From Chromobacterium alkanivorans (lineage in GTDB: Bacteria > Pseudomonadota > Gammaproteobacteria > Burkholderiales > Chromobacteriaceae), in assembly GCF_016937655.1 (NCBI RefSeq), contig NZ_JAFHKL010000001.1:620001-684000 (forward strand): DNA of 64,000 bases, in the 5' to 3' direction. The first letter of the stretch is position 1. Each line of letters begins with the position of its first letter. The notes under the pieces were generated by a model. It worked only from the letters and a program-made list of their open reading frames with translations. It did no database searches and was not told the origin of the DNA. This document shows, piece after piece, positions 1-9,142 of the stretch. The position numbers were made by a program, and so were the translations under genes.

Positions 1-2124
1 GCCCTGGTCTACGGTTGCAACGCCGCATTGGCCGCCACCCCGCAGAACGACGGAGTGATGCTCAACTTCGTCAACGCCGACATCGAAACCGTGGTCAAGG
101 CGATAGGCGAGATCACCGGCAAGAACTTCATCATCGACCCGCGGGTCAAGGGCACGGTCAACATCGTGTCCAGCAAGCCGGTGCCGCGCGCCTTGTCCTA
201 CCAGATCCTGCTGTCCTCGCTGCGCTTGCAGGGCTTTTCCGCGGTGGAGGGCGGCGGCGTGGTCAAGATCGTGCCGGAAGCCGACGCCAAGCTGCACGCC
301 AAGGCCAGCAAGGGCATTCCGCGCGGCGACGGCGACCGCCTGATCACCAAGGTGTTCACGCTCAAGTACGGCAACGCCAACCAGTTGGTGCCGGTGATCC
401 GCCCCATCGTGTCGCCCAACAACACCATCGCCGCCTACCCGCAGTCCAACGCGCTGATCGTCACCGACTACGCGGACAACATCCAGCGCATCGAATCCAT
501 CATCGATTCGATCGAGAGCGCCGCCGCCGGCGACACCGTGGTGGTGCCGGTGCTGTTCGGCTCCGCGGTGGAGCTGGCCGGCAGCCTGAACAAGCTGTTG
601 CAGGACAGCGGCGCCGGCGCCGACGGCGGCAAGACCACCATCATTCCGGACGCGCGCGCCAATGTGCTGATGGTGCGCGCCGACACCCCGGGCAAGATAG
701 GCAAGATCAAAAGCTTGCTCAAGCTCTTGGACCAGCCCAGCCAGGCCGGCGCCAATGTGCGCGTGGTCTATCTGAAGAACGCCGAGGCCGGCAAGGTGGC
801 GCAGACGCTGCGCGCGCTGATGACCGGCGACGCCGGCCCCTTGCAGGGCCGCACCGCGGTGAGCACCAACGGCGGCTCCAGTTCCAGCCTGCTGAACCAG
901 AGCGGCTCGGGCAGCGGCTCCGCCTCCTCGTCCAGCGGCTCCGCCAGCGCCGCGCAGGCTGCCAGTCCGGTGGGCGGCGACAGCGCGTCCAGCGCCTCCG
1001 GCAGCGGGGCCGGCGGCGGCGGATCGATGATCCAGGCCGATCCCACCAACAACGCGCTGATCCTGAACGTGCCGGACTCCATGTACCAGAATCTGCGCAA
1101 CGTCATCGACCTGCTGGACAAGCGCCGCGCCCAAGTGATGGTGGAGGCGCTGGTGGTGGAAGTGGCCGCGCAGCGGGTGATGGAGTTGGGCGTGCAATGG
1201 CAGGCCTTGGGCGCGCTCAACGGCAACGGCGCCGGCGTGTTCGGCGGCACCAACTTTCCCGGCACCACCAACCCGGGGATCATCGGTTTGTCCGGCGGAA
1301 CGTTGGCCGGCGGCACCGGCGCTGCCGCCACCCCCCTGGGCACGCTGGCCGGCTCCGCCGGCCTCAATATCGGTTGGGTCAAGGGCACCGTCAACATCCC
1401 CGGCATCGGCACCGTGTTGAACATGGGCGCGCTGGCCCGGGCGATGGAGACCGAAATGGGCGGCAACATCGTGTCCAGCCCGTCGCTGATGGCGATGGAC
1501 AATGAGAAGGCCAAGATCCAGATTGGCCAGGAAGTGCCTATCCTGACCGGCCAGTACAGTAATACCGGCAGCAGCAGCAGCGGTTCGGTCAATCCCTTCC
1601 AGACCTATGACCGCAAGACCATAGGCTTCAACCTGGAAATCACCCCGCAGATTTCCGAAGGCGGCTCCATCCGCATGAAGATTCTGCAGGAAGCATCCAC
1701 CATCGTGCCGGGCACCGATAAAAACCCGCAAGGTCCGACCACCAATAAGCGGATGATAGAAACCATCGCGAATGTCGACGACGGCGGCATCATCGCCATC
1801 GGCGGCCTGCTGCAGGAAGCGGTCAGCGACAATGAAAGCAAGGTGCCGCTCTTGGGCGACATCCCGTGGCTGGGCGCCTTGTTCCGCTACAGCAACAAGA
1901 AGCGCGACAAGACCAATCTGATGATCTTCATCAAGCCCACCATCGTTCGTGACGATCTGGGCGCGCGCTCCATCGCCACCGATCGCTACAACTACATCAT
2001 CGGCGAAGGCCATAAGGCGGAGAAGGAAAAGCTGCAGATGAACCTGGATTCGGCGCTGAAGTCCCTGCCGGAGAGCGGCATCCGCTCGACGCTGGAACAA
2101 AGCCTGAAGGCGCAGCAGAAATGA
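1..2124 (+). CDS. gspD: Type II secretion secretin GspD (5' end outside window)
   Basis: Outer-membrane secretin that forms the gated channel of the type II secretion system. The reading frame is open from base 1; the first visible residues (ending CNAALA before ATPQND) look like the end of a signal peptide, so the true start lies upstream and 707 residues are seen. N0-N3 ring-building domains come first (LNFVNADIETVVKAIGEIT at the mature N-terminus). They are followed by a Ser/Gly/Ala-rich linker encoded at about 868-1023 inside the N3 region. The C-terminal secretin core contains the conserved VPLLGDIPWLGALFR stretch (about 1843-1890). Its stop overlaps the gspE start by 4 bp, so it leads the operon as visible here. 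Family assignment is secure; the Ser/Gly insert is typical of secretins but long. Confidence 0.95.
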   Translation, partial: ALVYGCNAALAATPQNDGVMLNFVNADIETVVKAIGEITGKNFIIDPRVKGTVNIVSSKPVPRALSYQILLSSLRLQGFSAVEGGGVVKIVPEADAKLHAKASKGIPRGDGDRLITKVFTLKYGNANQLVPVIRPIVSPNNTIAAYPQSNALIVTDYADNIQRIESIIDSIESAAAGDTVVVPVLFGSAVELAGSLNKLLQDSGAGADGGKTTIIPDARANVLMVRADTPGKIGKIKSLLKLLDQPSQAGANVRVVYLKNAEAGKVAQTLRALMTGDAGPLQGRTAVSTNGGSSSSLLNQSGSGSGSASSSSGSASAAQAASPVGGDSASSASGSGAGGGGSMIQADPTNNALILNVPDSMYQNLRNVIDLLDKRRAQVMVEALVVEVAAQRVMELGVQWQALGALNGNGAGVFGGTNFPGTTNPGIIGLSGGTLAGGTGAAATPLGTLAGSAGLNIGWVKGTVNIPGIGTVLNMGALARAMETEMGGNIVSSPSLMAMDNEKAKIQIGQEVPILTGQYSNTGSSSSGSVNPFQTYDRKTIGFNLEITPQISEGGSIRMKILQEASTIVPGTDKNPQGPTTNKRMIETIANVDDGGIIAIGGLLQEAVSDNESKVPLLGDIPWLGALFRYSNKKRDKTNLMIFIKPTIVRDDLGARSIATDRYNYIIGEGHKAEKEKLQMNLDSALKSLPESGIRSTLEQSLKAQQK

Positions 2125-3581
2125 ACAAGCCCAAGCTGTCGCCGGCGCTGGGTTTCCCGTTCGCGCGCGCCAACGGCGTGATTCTGCTGGACGGCGAAAG
2201 CGGCCGCCATCTGCTGCTGCGTGAAGACTGCCGGCCCGAGGCCTGGGCCGAAGTGCTGCGTCTGCACGGCCAGGGGCTGGCCAGCGTCGAGACGTTGGAG
2301 GCGGCCTTGTTCGACAAGCGCCTGTCCGAGCATTACGCCAACCGCGACGGCGCTGCGGCCGAGGTGGTGGACGACATCGGCCAGGATCTGGACCTGACCC
2401 AGATGGTGGAGTCTCTGCCGACGGTGGAGGATTTGCTGGAAAGCGAGGGCGACGCGCCCATCATCCGCATGATCAACGCCTTGCTGACCCAGGCGCTGCG
2501 CGACGGCGCCTCGGACATCCACATCGAGGCTTTCGAAGACCGCTCGGTGGTGCGCTTCCGCCTGGACGGCTCGCTGCGCGACGTGGTCAGCCCGCACCGC
2601 GCGCTGCACGCGGCGATGGTGTCGCGGATCAAGATCATGGCCAATCTCGACATCGCCGAAAAACGCATTCCGCAGGACGGCCGCATCTCGCTGCGTCTGG
2701 GCGGCCGCCCGGTGGACGTGCGGGTGTCCACGCTGCCCACCAGCCACGGCGAGCGCGTGGTGCTGCGCCTGCTGGACAAGGAGAACGCCCGCCTGGACCT
2801 GGCCACGCTGGGCATGGCGGCGGACACGCTGCAGGCGGTGGACAAGGTGATCCGCCAGCCGCACGGCATCCTGCTGGTCACCGGTCCCACCGGCTCGGGC
2901 AAGACCACCACGCTGTACGCGGCCTTGTCGCGGTTGGACGCGCGCCACACCAACATCATGACGGTGGAGGACCCGGTGGAATACCACCTGGACGGCGTCG
3001 GCCAGACCCAGGTCAATCCGCGCATCGACATGAGCTTCGCCAAGGCGCTGCGCGCGATTCTGCGCCAGGATCCGGACGTGGTGATGATAGGCGAGATCCG
3101 CGATCTGGAAACCGCGCAGATCGCGGTGCAGGCCTCATTGACCGGCCACCTGGTGCTGGCCACGCTGCACACCAACGACGCCGCCTCGGCGGTGACGCGG
3201 CTGGTGGACATGGGCGTCGAGCCCTTCCTGTTGGCGTCCAGCCTGTTGGGCGTGATGGCGCAACGGCTGGTGCGCCGGCTGTGCCCGCATTGCAAGACGC
3301 CGCATCCGGTGCCGCTGGAGGGCGAGGAGAACACGCCGCACTACCGGCCGGCCGGCTGCCCGAACTGCGGCCATTCCGGCTACAAGGGACGTTACGGCGT
3401 TTATGAATTGCTCTTGGTCGACGATCAATTGCAGCGCTTGATCCACGATCGCGCTTCCGAGCAGAAAATGCGCGACTACGCCGCCCGCCACGGCATGCGC
3501 TCGCTGCGCGACGACGGCCTGCGCTGGGTCAAGGCCGGCGAAACTTCGCTGGAAGAAATCATGCGGGTGACGAGGAACTGA
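2121..3581 (+). CDS. gspE: Type II secretion ATPase GspE
   Basis: Cytoplasmic hexameric ATPase that powers pseudopilus assembly. The 486-residue protein has an N-terminal N1E/N2E region that docks on GspL. It has Walker A GPTGSGKT near residue 255, the Asp-box and Walker B region (DPDVVMIGEIRD) and the His box LATLHTND. A four-cysteine zinc module is formed by CPHC near residue 388 and CPNC near residue 413, the usual GspE/PilB metal knob. The ATG overlaps the gspD stop (ATGA), implying translational coupling. All catalytic motifs are intact, so it should be an active ATPase. PilB/GspE confusion is excluded by the gsp operon context. Confidence 0.96.
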   Translation: MNKPKLSPALGFPFARANGVILLDGESGRHLLLREDCRPEAWAEVLRLHGQGLASVETLEAALFDKRLSEHYANRDGAAAEVVDDIGQDLDLTQMVESLPTVEDLLESEGDAPIIRMINALLTQALRDGASDIHIEAFEDRSVVRFRLDGSLRDVVSPHRALHAAMVSRIKIMANLDIAEKRIPQDGRISLRLGGRPVDVRVSTLPTSHGERVVLRLLDKENARLDLATLGMAADTLQAVDKVIRQPHGILLVTGPTGSGKTTTLYAALSRLDARHTNIMTVEDPVEYHLDGVGQTQVNPRIDMSFAKALRAILRQDPDVVMIGEIRDLETAQIAVQASLTGHLVLATLHTNDAASAVTRLVDMGVEPFLLASSLLGVMAQRLVRRLCPHCKTPHPVPLEGEENTPHYRPAGCPNCGHSGYKGRYGVYELLLVDDQLQRLIHDRASEQKMRDYAARHGMRSLRDDGLRWVKAGETSLEEIMRVTRN

Positions 3582-4792
3582 TGGCCGCCTTCCGTTTTAC
3601 CGCTTTCGACCCCGCCGGCAAGGAGCAGAAGGGCTTGCTGGAGGCGGACTCCGCGCGCGCCGCGCGCAGCCAGCTGCGCGAGCGCGGCCTGCTGCCCTTG
3701 GAGGTGGAAAGCGTCAGCGCCAAGAACGGCGACGCCGGCAGCTCGGCGCTGCGCCGCGGCTTGCCGCGCGCCGAACTGGTGATGATCACCGAACAGCTGT
3801 CCACTCTGCTCAACGCCGGTCTGCCGCTGGAAAAAGCGCTGACCGCGGTGACCGAGCAGTGCGAACACCCGCGCAGCCGCACCGTGCTGGCGGCTTTGCG
3901 CAGCGACATCCTGGAAGGCAAGAGCTTCGCCCAGGCGCTGTCCGCCGCGCCGGGCGTGTTCTTCCCGTTGTATCGCTCGCTGGTGCAGGCCGGCGAGCAA
4001 TCCGGCCACCTCGACACCGTGATGGCGCGTTTGGCCGAATATCTGGACAAGCGCCAGAACACCCAGCAAAAAGTGATGCTGGCGATGGCCTATCCGGCCG
4101 TGGTCACCGTGGTGGCCATTCTGGTGGTGGCAGGCCTGATGAGTTATGTGGTGCCGCAGGTGGTCAGCGTGTTCGCGCAGACCAAGCAGACCTTGCCCTT
4201 CCTGACCCGGGCGCTGGTGGCCGCCAGCGATTTTCTGCGCCAGTGGGGCGTCGCGCTGCTGGCCGGCATCGTCGCCGCGCTGTTCCTGACCGTGCGCGCC
4301 TTGCGCGCGCCGGCGCTGAAGCGGCGCTTCCACGCCCGGCTGCTGAAGCTGCCGGTGTTCGGCCGCCTGCTGCGCGCGCTCAACACCGCGCGCATGGCCA
4401 GCACCCTGTCCATCCTGGTGGGCAGCGGCGTGCCGCTGCTGACCGCGCTGGAAACCGCGCGCGGCCTGATGACCTTGTTGCCGATGCAGGACGCGGTCAG
4501 CGAGGCGATGGCCAAGGTGAGGGAAGGCGTGGCGCTGTCGCGCGCGCTGCACGCCACCCGTCAATTCCCGCCGGTGCTGATCCATCTGATCGGCAGCGGC
4601 GAATCCAGCGGCACGCTGGCGCATATGCTGGACCGCGCCGCCCAGCAGCAGGAGCAGGAGGTGGAGCGCAAGCTCGCCACCTTCACCACGCTGATGGAGC
4701 CGCTGCTGATCCTGTTCATGGGCGGCATGGTCTTGTTGATCGTGCTGGCCATCATGATGCCCATCATCGACATGAACCAGATGGTGCATTGA
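3581..4792 (+). CDS. gspF: Type II secretion inner-membrane platform protein GspF
   Basis: Polytopic inner-membrane protein of the assembly platform, linking the ATPase to the pseudopilus. It is 403 residues, the normal size. Two homologous cytoplasmic helical domains (about residues 65-170 and 265-370) each carry the GspF/PilC signature around GLPLEKALTAV and GVPLLTALETA. Hydrophobic spans lie near residues 168-190, 215-235 and 375-400. The start codon shares one base with the gspE stop. It is followed by a 23-bp gap and then a small unknown gene rather than directly by the pseudopilin genes. Confidence 0.95.
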   Translation: MAAFRFTAFDPAGKEQKGLLEADSARAARSQLRERGLLPLEVESVSAKNGDAGSSALRRGLPRAELVMITEQLSTLLNAGLPLEKALTAVTEQCEHPRSRTVLAALRSDILEGKSFAQALSAAPGVFFPLYRSLVQAGEQSGHLDTVMARLAEYLDKRQNTQQKVMLAMAYPAVVTVVAILVVAGLMSYVVPQVVSVFAQTKQTLPFLTRALVAASDFLRQWGVALLAGIVAALFLTVRALRAPALKRRFHARLLKLPVFGRLLRALNTARMASTLSILVGSGVPLLTALETARGLMTLLPMQDAVSEAMAKVREGVALSRALHATRQFPPVLIHLIGSGESSGTLAHMLDRAAQQQEQEVERKLATFTTLMEPLLILFMGGMVLLIVLAIMMPIIDMNQMVH

Positions 4793-4815
4793 TTTTCGCG
4801 GAAAGAAGCACGGCA

Positions 4816-5076
4816 ATGTCTCACAAGGCAGTTTTACAGCAATGGGTGCTGGAGGCGCTGGCCGCCCACGGCGGCAAGGCGGACCGGCTGACGGTGGCCA
4901 AGCACATCTGGCATGCGCGCGGGCGCGAGCTGGAAGGCACCGACTTGTTTTACACCTGGCAATACGATATGAGCTGGGCGGCGAGCGAGCTGAGGAAGCT
5001 GGGCCAGCTCAAGCCGGCCAATGCCGGACCCGCCGGCGTCTGGGAGCTGTCCGGCGACGGACCCTCCCTGTTTTGA
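4816..5076 (+). CDS. 86-residue protein of unknown function inside the gsp operon, winged-helix-like
   Basis: Small acidic-to-neutral soluble protein without signal peptide or membrane span. I do not recognise it as a Gsp subunit. It lies between gspF (23 bp upstream) and gspG (30 bp downstream) on the same strand, with a plausible ribosome site (GGAAAGAAG) before the ATG. The C-terminal half (WAASELRKLGQLKPA, then GVWELSGDG) resembles the winged helix of Mrr-type N-terminal domains, where a WAxxYLRKAGLL helix is followed by a GVW wing; this is an inference by eye. In Burkholderia-type operons this slot is occupied by gspC, but the protein lacks the membrane anchor and HR domain of GspC. An upstream ORF in the same frame (from 3859) is a shadow of gspF. 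Confidence 0.75.
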   Translation: MSHKAVLQQWVLEALAAHGGKADRLTVAKHIWHARGRELEGTDLFYTWQYDMSWAASELRKLGQLKPANAGPAGVWELSGDGPSLF

Positions 5077-5106
5077 CCCCTTGAAACCTCGGTAGTAGGA
5101 GTAGAT

Positions 5107-5550
5107 ATGCGACACCTTTCCCAAGCGGCCCAGCGAGGCTTCACCCTGATCGAAATCATGGTGGTGATCGTGATTCTCGGCGTACTGGCGGCGCTGGTGG
5201 TGCCCAAGGTGATGAGCCGTCCGGACGAGGCGCGCGCCGTCGCCGCCAAGCAGGACCTGGGCGCCTTGAGCCAGGCCCTGAAACTGTACCGGCTGGACAA
5301 CGGCCGCTACCCCAGCAGCGAGCAGGGCCTGCAGGCCTTGGTGCAGAAACCGAGCTCGGCGCCGGAACCGAAAAACTGGAAGCCGGGCGGCTATCTGGAG
5401 CGCCTGCCCAAGGACCCGTGGGGCAATCCCTACCAGTACGCCAATCCGGGCACCCACGGCGAAATCGACATCTGGAGCTTCGGCGCCGACGGCGAGCCGG
5501 GCGGCGAGGGCGTGGACGCGGACATCGGCAACTGGGACGCGGTCAAGTAA
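5107..5550 (+). CDS. gspG: Major pseudopilin GspG
   Basis: Main subunit of the type II secretion pseudopilus. The 147-residue precursor has a short basic leader and a prepilin peptidase site [11 protein letters not shown], cleaved between Gly and Phe, with Glu at mature position 5. A hydrophobic N-terminal helix follows. The C-terminal domain shows the conserved major-pseudopilin pattern: [10 protein letters not shown], the [10 protein letters not shown] loop and the [12 protein letters not shown] segment that forms the calcium site. These features separate it from the minor pseudopilins that follow. Size and order (G before H, I, J, K) are canonical. Confidence 0.96.
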   Translation: MRHLSQAAQRGFTLIEIMVVIVILGVLAALVVPKVMSRPDEARAVAAKQDLGALSQALKLYRLDNGRYPSSEQGLQALVQKPSSAPEPKNWKPGGYLERLPKDPWGNPYQYANPGTHGEIDIWSFGADGEPGGEGVDADIGNWDAVK

Positions 5551-5564
5551 GACCGGAGTCGTCG

Positions 5565-6041
5565 ATGAACTCCTCCTTTTCGGCGCGCGGCTTCACCCTG
5601 ATCGAGGTGATGGTGGTGATGCTGATCATCGGGGTGCTGGCCACCACGGTGACGCTGAGCATGCGGCCGGACACCCATCGCCAGGCCTCGGACGAAGCCT
5701 ACCGTTTGGCGCGGGTGCTGGAGCAGGCGGCCGACGCCGCCGAAATGGGGGACCCGCTGGCGCTGATGTGGGACGCCAAGGGCTACGGTTTCCGCCGCCG
5801 CGGCGACAATGGAGACTGGGGCGGCGCCAACGATGAATTGCTGGCCGACCGGCTGTGGCCGGAGGGCGTGCACGGGGGGGCGCTGTTGCTGGACGGCCAA
5901 CCTTGGCCGGCGGGCCGGCCGCTGCCCTTGTGGCAGGACGGGCGCGCCAACGCGCTGGCCTTGCAGATCAAGACCGAGACGCGCGGCCTGGCCGTGACCC
6001 TGTCGCCGCTGGGGCGCAGCCGGGTGGACGAAGGCTCATGA
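5565..6041 (+). CDS. gspH: Minor pseudopilin GspH
   Basis: Minor pseudopilin of 158 residues. The prepilin site is RGFTLIEVMVVM close to the N-terminus, with Glu at mature position 5. The ATG at 5565 lies 14 bp after the gspG stop; longer in-frame starts run back into gspG and would bury the prepilin leader. The C-terminal domain is short and variable as in other GspH proteins. Its stop overlaps the gspI start by 4 bp (ATGA). Confidence 0.92.
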   Translation: MNSSFSARGFTLIEVMVVMLIIGVLATTVTLSMRPDTHRQASDEAYRLARVLEQAADAAEMGDPLALMWDAKGYGFRRRGDNGDWGGANDELLADRLWPEGVHGGALLLDGQPWPAGRPLPLWQDGRANALALQIKTETRGLAVTLSPLGRSRVDEGS

Positions 6042-6418
6042 AGCGCGAGCGCGGATTTACGCTGTTCGAAGTGCTGGTGGCGCTGGCCATCATCGCGGTG
6101 GCCTTGGGCGCGCTGCTGCGCGCCACCGGCCTGGCCGCAGACAACGGCGAGGGCATGAAGCGGCGGATGCAGGCGGCCTGGGAGGCGCAGAACATGATCG
6201 CGCTGATGCAGGCGCGCCGCGAATGGCCGGACGTGGGCGAGCAGGCGGGAGAGTTGGACGACGACGGCGCGCGCTGGCGCTGGCAGCGCGTGGTCAGCCA
6301 GACGCCCAATCCCAATTTCCGCAAAGTGGTGGTGCGGGTGCTGGCCCAGGGCGACGGCCGCTACGTGTTGGCCGAAATGACCGGCTATTTGCGCATGAAC
6401 ATCGGAGGCGGCTCGTGA
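6038..6418 (+). CDS. gspI: Minor pseudopilin GspI
   Basis: Minor pseudopilin of 126 residues that nucleates the pseudopilus tip together with GspJ and GspK. The start at 6038 overlaps the gspH stop and places the prepilin cleavage motif RGFTLFEVLVAL six residues from the N-terminus, with the conserved Glu5. Upstream in-frame codons belong to gspH sequence in another frame. The gene ends by overlapping the GTG start of gspJ. Confidence 0.93.
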   Translation: MKRERGFTLFEVLVALAIIAVALGALLRATGLAADNGEGMKRRMQAAWEAQNMIALMQARREWPDVGEQAGELDDDGARWRWQRVVSQTPNPNFRKVVVRVLAQGDGRYVLAEMTGYLRMNIGGGS

Positions 6419-6990
6419 GGCGCGGCCGGCAGCGCGGCATGACCTTGATCGAGATCCTGGTGGCGATGAGCTTGCTCGCCATCCTGTCGGTGCTCGGCTA
6501 CAAGGCGTTCGGCTCCTTGCTGATCTCGCGCGAGCGGCTGATGCAGACCAGCGAGCAATGGGTGGACGCCGCGCGCGCCTTCCGGCGGCTGGAGGGCGAC
6601 CTGACCGGCCAGATGCCGGCGCCGACGCAAGGGCAGGGCCCGAGCCTGGGCGGCAGCCAGCTGCTGCTGCAAAGCGACGGCGACGGCCAGACGCTGACCC
6701 TGCAGAGTTTTTCCGCCCGCTATCCCGGCGGCCAGGAACGCATCAGCTACCATGCCGGCGCGCAAGGCCTCAGCTGGGCGGCGGGCGACGCCCAGGGCGC
6801 GGCGCCGACCGCCTACGTCCTGCTGGGCAAGGACGCCGCGGTGCGCTGGCGCGTGCTACTGGACGACGGCAACTGGCTGGACAACTGGCCGCCGCGCGAA
6901 GCCAGCCCGGCGCACAGTCCGCGCGCGCTGGAAATGCGCATCCGCATGCCGGGCAATGAATGGGCGAAACGGATATGGGCGCTGCCATGA
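6415..6990 (+). CDS. gspJ: Minor pseudopilin GspJ
   Basis: Minor pseudopilin of 191 residues. The start is GTG at 6415, overlapping the gspI stop by 4 bp. This choice gives the leader ending RQRG followed by MTLIEILVAM, a normal type IV prepilin cleavage site with Glu5. The larger C-terminal beta domain is typical of GspJ, which forms the tip complex with GspI and GspK. Confidence 0.92.
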   Translation: MRRGRQRGMTLIEILVAMSLLAILSVLGYKAFGSLLISRERLMQTSEQWVDAARAFRRLEGDLTGQMPAPTQGQGPSLGGSQLLLQSDGDGQTLTLQSFSARYPGGQERISYHAGAQGLSWAAGDAQGAAPTAYVLLGKDAAVRWRVLLDDGNWLDNWPPREASPAHSPRALEMRIRMPGNEWAKRIWALP

Positions 6991-7964
6991 GGAGGCCGGG
7001 GAGCCGGAAGCAGCGCGGCATGGCGGTGATCATGGCCTTGCTGATCGTGGCCTTGGCCACCACCGCCGCCTCGCTGGTGTTGTGGCAGCAGGGCCTGTGG
7101 TGGCATCAGCTGGACAACGACCGCAACCGCGCCCAACTGCGCCTGGTGGCCGACGCCGGCCTGGGTTGGGCGATGGAAATCCTGCGCTTCAACAACGGCG
7201 CGGCCGGCAACGGCGTGGTGGCCTTGTCCCAGCTGTGGGCGCAGCCCTTGCCGCAGACCGAGGCCCAGGGCGTGACCGTGTCCGGGCAGTTGAGCGATCT
7301 GCAAGGCCGCTTCAATCTGAATTCGCTGGTGCAGAACGGCCAGACCAATGCGCGGCAGCTGGTGTTCTACAAGCGGCTGCTGACCACGCTGGGCCTGCCC
7401 ACGCGCTTGTCCGAACCCTTGGTCAGGCAGTTGCGCGGCGGCAAGGATTCGGAGGACGCCAGCCAGCCGGCGGGGGAGAACCGTCCGCCGGAGCCGGGCG
7501 CGACGGCGCCGGGTCATCCGCTGCTTCGCGTGGAAATGCTGCGCTGGCTGCCGGGCTACACCCCGGAGGTGCTGGACAAGTTGCTGCCGCACGTGGCGGC
7601 TTTGCCGGCGGACGTCAGCCAGATCAACATCAACACCGCCACGCCGGCGGTGATGAAAACCTTGTTGCCCGGCGTCGGCGACGGCAATTTGCTGGTCTTG
7701 CTCAACCAGCGCAAGGTCAATTACTACAAGGACGCCAACGACTTCAAGGCGCGGTTGCCGGCGCCGGGCATCATCGCCGACACCGACATCGCCGCGGCGT
7801 CCAATTACTTCATGCTGGACAGCTCGGCCCGGCTGGAACGGGCGCGGCTGGAAATGCGGGCGCTGATCTACAGCAATATGAACGTGGTGAAGACGCTGTG
7901 GCGGCAAGACGGCGCGGGACGTCCGCCGGCCAGGGGAAACGGAAATCAGAATGACAACGCTTAG
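6987..7964 (+). CDS. gspK: Minor pseudopilin GspK
   Basis: Tip pseudopilin of about 325 residues. Three in-frame ATGs exist (6960, 6975, 6987); 6987 is preferred because it overlaps the gspJ stop as ATGA, like every junction nearby. The leader ends in QRG followed by MAVIMALLIVAL and lacks Glu at position 5, which is the known hallmark of GspK. The C-terminal part contains an all-helical domain with the VSQININTATPAVMKTLLPG helix-hairpin-helix-like segment. It ends 14 bp inside gspL. Confidence 0.93.
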   Translation: MRRPGSRKQRGMAVIMALLIVALATTAASLVLWQQGLWWHQLDNDRNRAQLRLVADAGLGWAMEILRFNNGAAGNGVVALSQLWAQPLPQTEAQGVTVSGQLSDLQGRFNLNSLVQNGQTNARQLVFYKRLLTTLGLPTRLSEPLVRQLRGGKDSEDASQPAGENRPPEPGATAPGHPLLRVEMLRWLPGYTPEVLDKLLPHVAALPADVSQININTATPAVMKTLLPGVGDGNLLVLLNQRKVNYYKDANDFKARLPAPGIIADTDIAAASNYFMLDSSARLERARLEMRALIYSNMNVVKTLWRQDGAGRPPARGNGNQNDNA

Positions 7965-9141
7965 ACTGTATCTGCGGGCCGGCTGGCCCGATAGCGAACC
8001 GGGGCTGCCCTGGGCCCTGCTGGGCGCGCGCGGCGAAGCCAGCGCCCAGGGCGACAGCGCGCCGGCCGGCTGGCCGCGCGCCGACCGCTGCGAACTGATC
8101 CTGCCCGCCGGCCGCACCCTGTTCACCCAGGCGAGGCTGCCGGCCGCGGTCAAGCAGCCGACGGCGGCGATGATGGGCTTCGCGCTGGAGGAGGGGCTGA
8201 TCAACGACCCGTCCGCCAATCTTTACGCACTGGGCGGAGAACTGCCGGACGGCAGCCGCGCGGTGGCGGTGACCGAGGCCTTCCCGGTGCGCCGCGCCGT
8301 GGCCATGCTCAAGAGCGCCGGGCGCTTGTGCGACCGCATCCTGCCGGAGGAAAGCCTGCTGCCGCCGCCGGCGCGCGACGGCTGGTGCGTGGCGCGCGGC
8401 GGCGAGGGCTGGTTGCTGCGGCTGAGCGCCACGCGCGCGGCCTGGCTGCCCTACTGCGGCGAAACGGCCGAACAACTGCTGTTCGCGCGGCTGGCGGCGC
8501 AGCTGCCGCCGGCCAGCCTGACCGTGTGCGGCGCCGAGGCGGCCGGCCTGATCGGATCGCGGCTGCCGGCGTGGCAGGGCGAACCCAGGCAGCTGGCGGC
8601 CCATGACTGGCGCAGCGGCCAGGCGCAACAGGCTTTCGACTTCGCCAACGGCGAGCTGGCGGCCAATCGCCGCTGGCGCGACTGGGGGCCGGCGCTGCGT
8701 CGCGCCGGGCTGGTGTTGGGCGGCCTGCTGGCGGCGCAACTGGCGCTGACCCTGGGCCAGGCCGGCTGGTACGCCTGGCAAAAACACAGCTTGTCGGCGG
8801 AGATCCGCGCCGCCGCCAAACCCTGGATCGGCGGCCAGGCGATGCCGGGCAGCAGCGCGCTGGCGATGACGCGCGCGGTGGACAAGCTGCGGCTGAGCCA
8901 CGGCCTGCCGGCGCGGGACGACGCCTTGGAACTGATGGGCGCGCTGGCGGCGCTCAGCGGCCGCGATCTGCAGACTCGCACCCTTAGCTACGAGGGCGGG
9001 CGGCTCAAACTGCAAGTGGCGGACGTGCCGGCGGAGACCTTGCAGCGCTGGCGCGGCCAACTGGCGGCCAAGCAGATCCGCCTGGACGTGACCGCCACCC
9101 AGCAAGGGACCAAAGAACTCAGCCTGTCCCGGGAGCCCTGA
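7951..9141 (+). CDS. gspL: Type II secretion protein GspL
   Basis: Bitopic inner-membrane protein that recruits GspE. The 396-residue protein has a cytoplasmic actin-like domain (about residues 1-245), one transmembrane segment near residues 250-275 (LVLGGLLAAQLALTL) and a small periplasmic ferredoxin-like domain at the C-terminus. It overlaps gspK by 14 bp and is followed 1 bp later by gspM, its obligate partner. Confidence 0.9.
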   Translation: MTTLRLYLRAGWPDSEPGLPWALLGARGEASAQGDSAPAGWPRADRCELILPAGRTLFTQARLPAAVKQPTAAMMGFALEEGLINDPSANLYALGGELPDGSRAVAVTEAFPVRRAVAMLKSAGRLCDRILPEESLLPPPARDGWCVARGGEGWLLRLSATRAAWLPYCGETAEQLLFARLAAQLPPASLTVCGAEAAGLIGSRLPAWQGEPRQLAAHDWRSGQAQQAFDFANGELAANRRWRDWGPALRRAGLVLGGLLAAQLALTLGQAGWYAWQKHSLSAEIRAAAKPWIGGQAMPGSSALAMTRAVDKLRLSHGLPARDDALELMGALAALSGRDLQTRTLSYEGGRLKLQVADVPAETLQRWRGQLAAKQIRLDVTATQQGTKELSLSREP

Positions 9142-9142
9142 C

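Noticed and set aside
15-1505. 496-codon ORF overlapping gspD in another frame
   Set aside because: Arg/Gln/His-rich shadow without family features.
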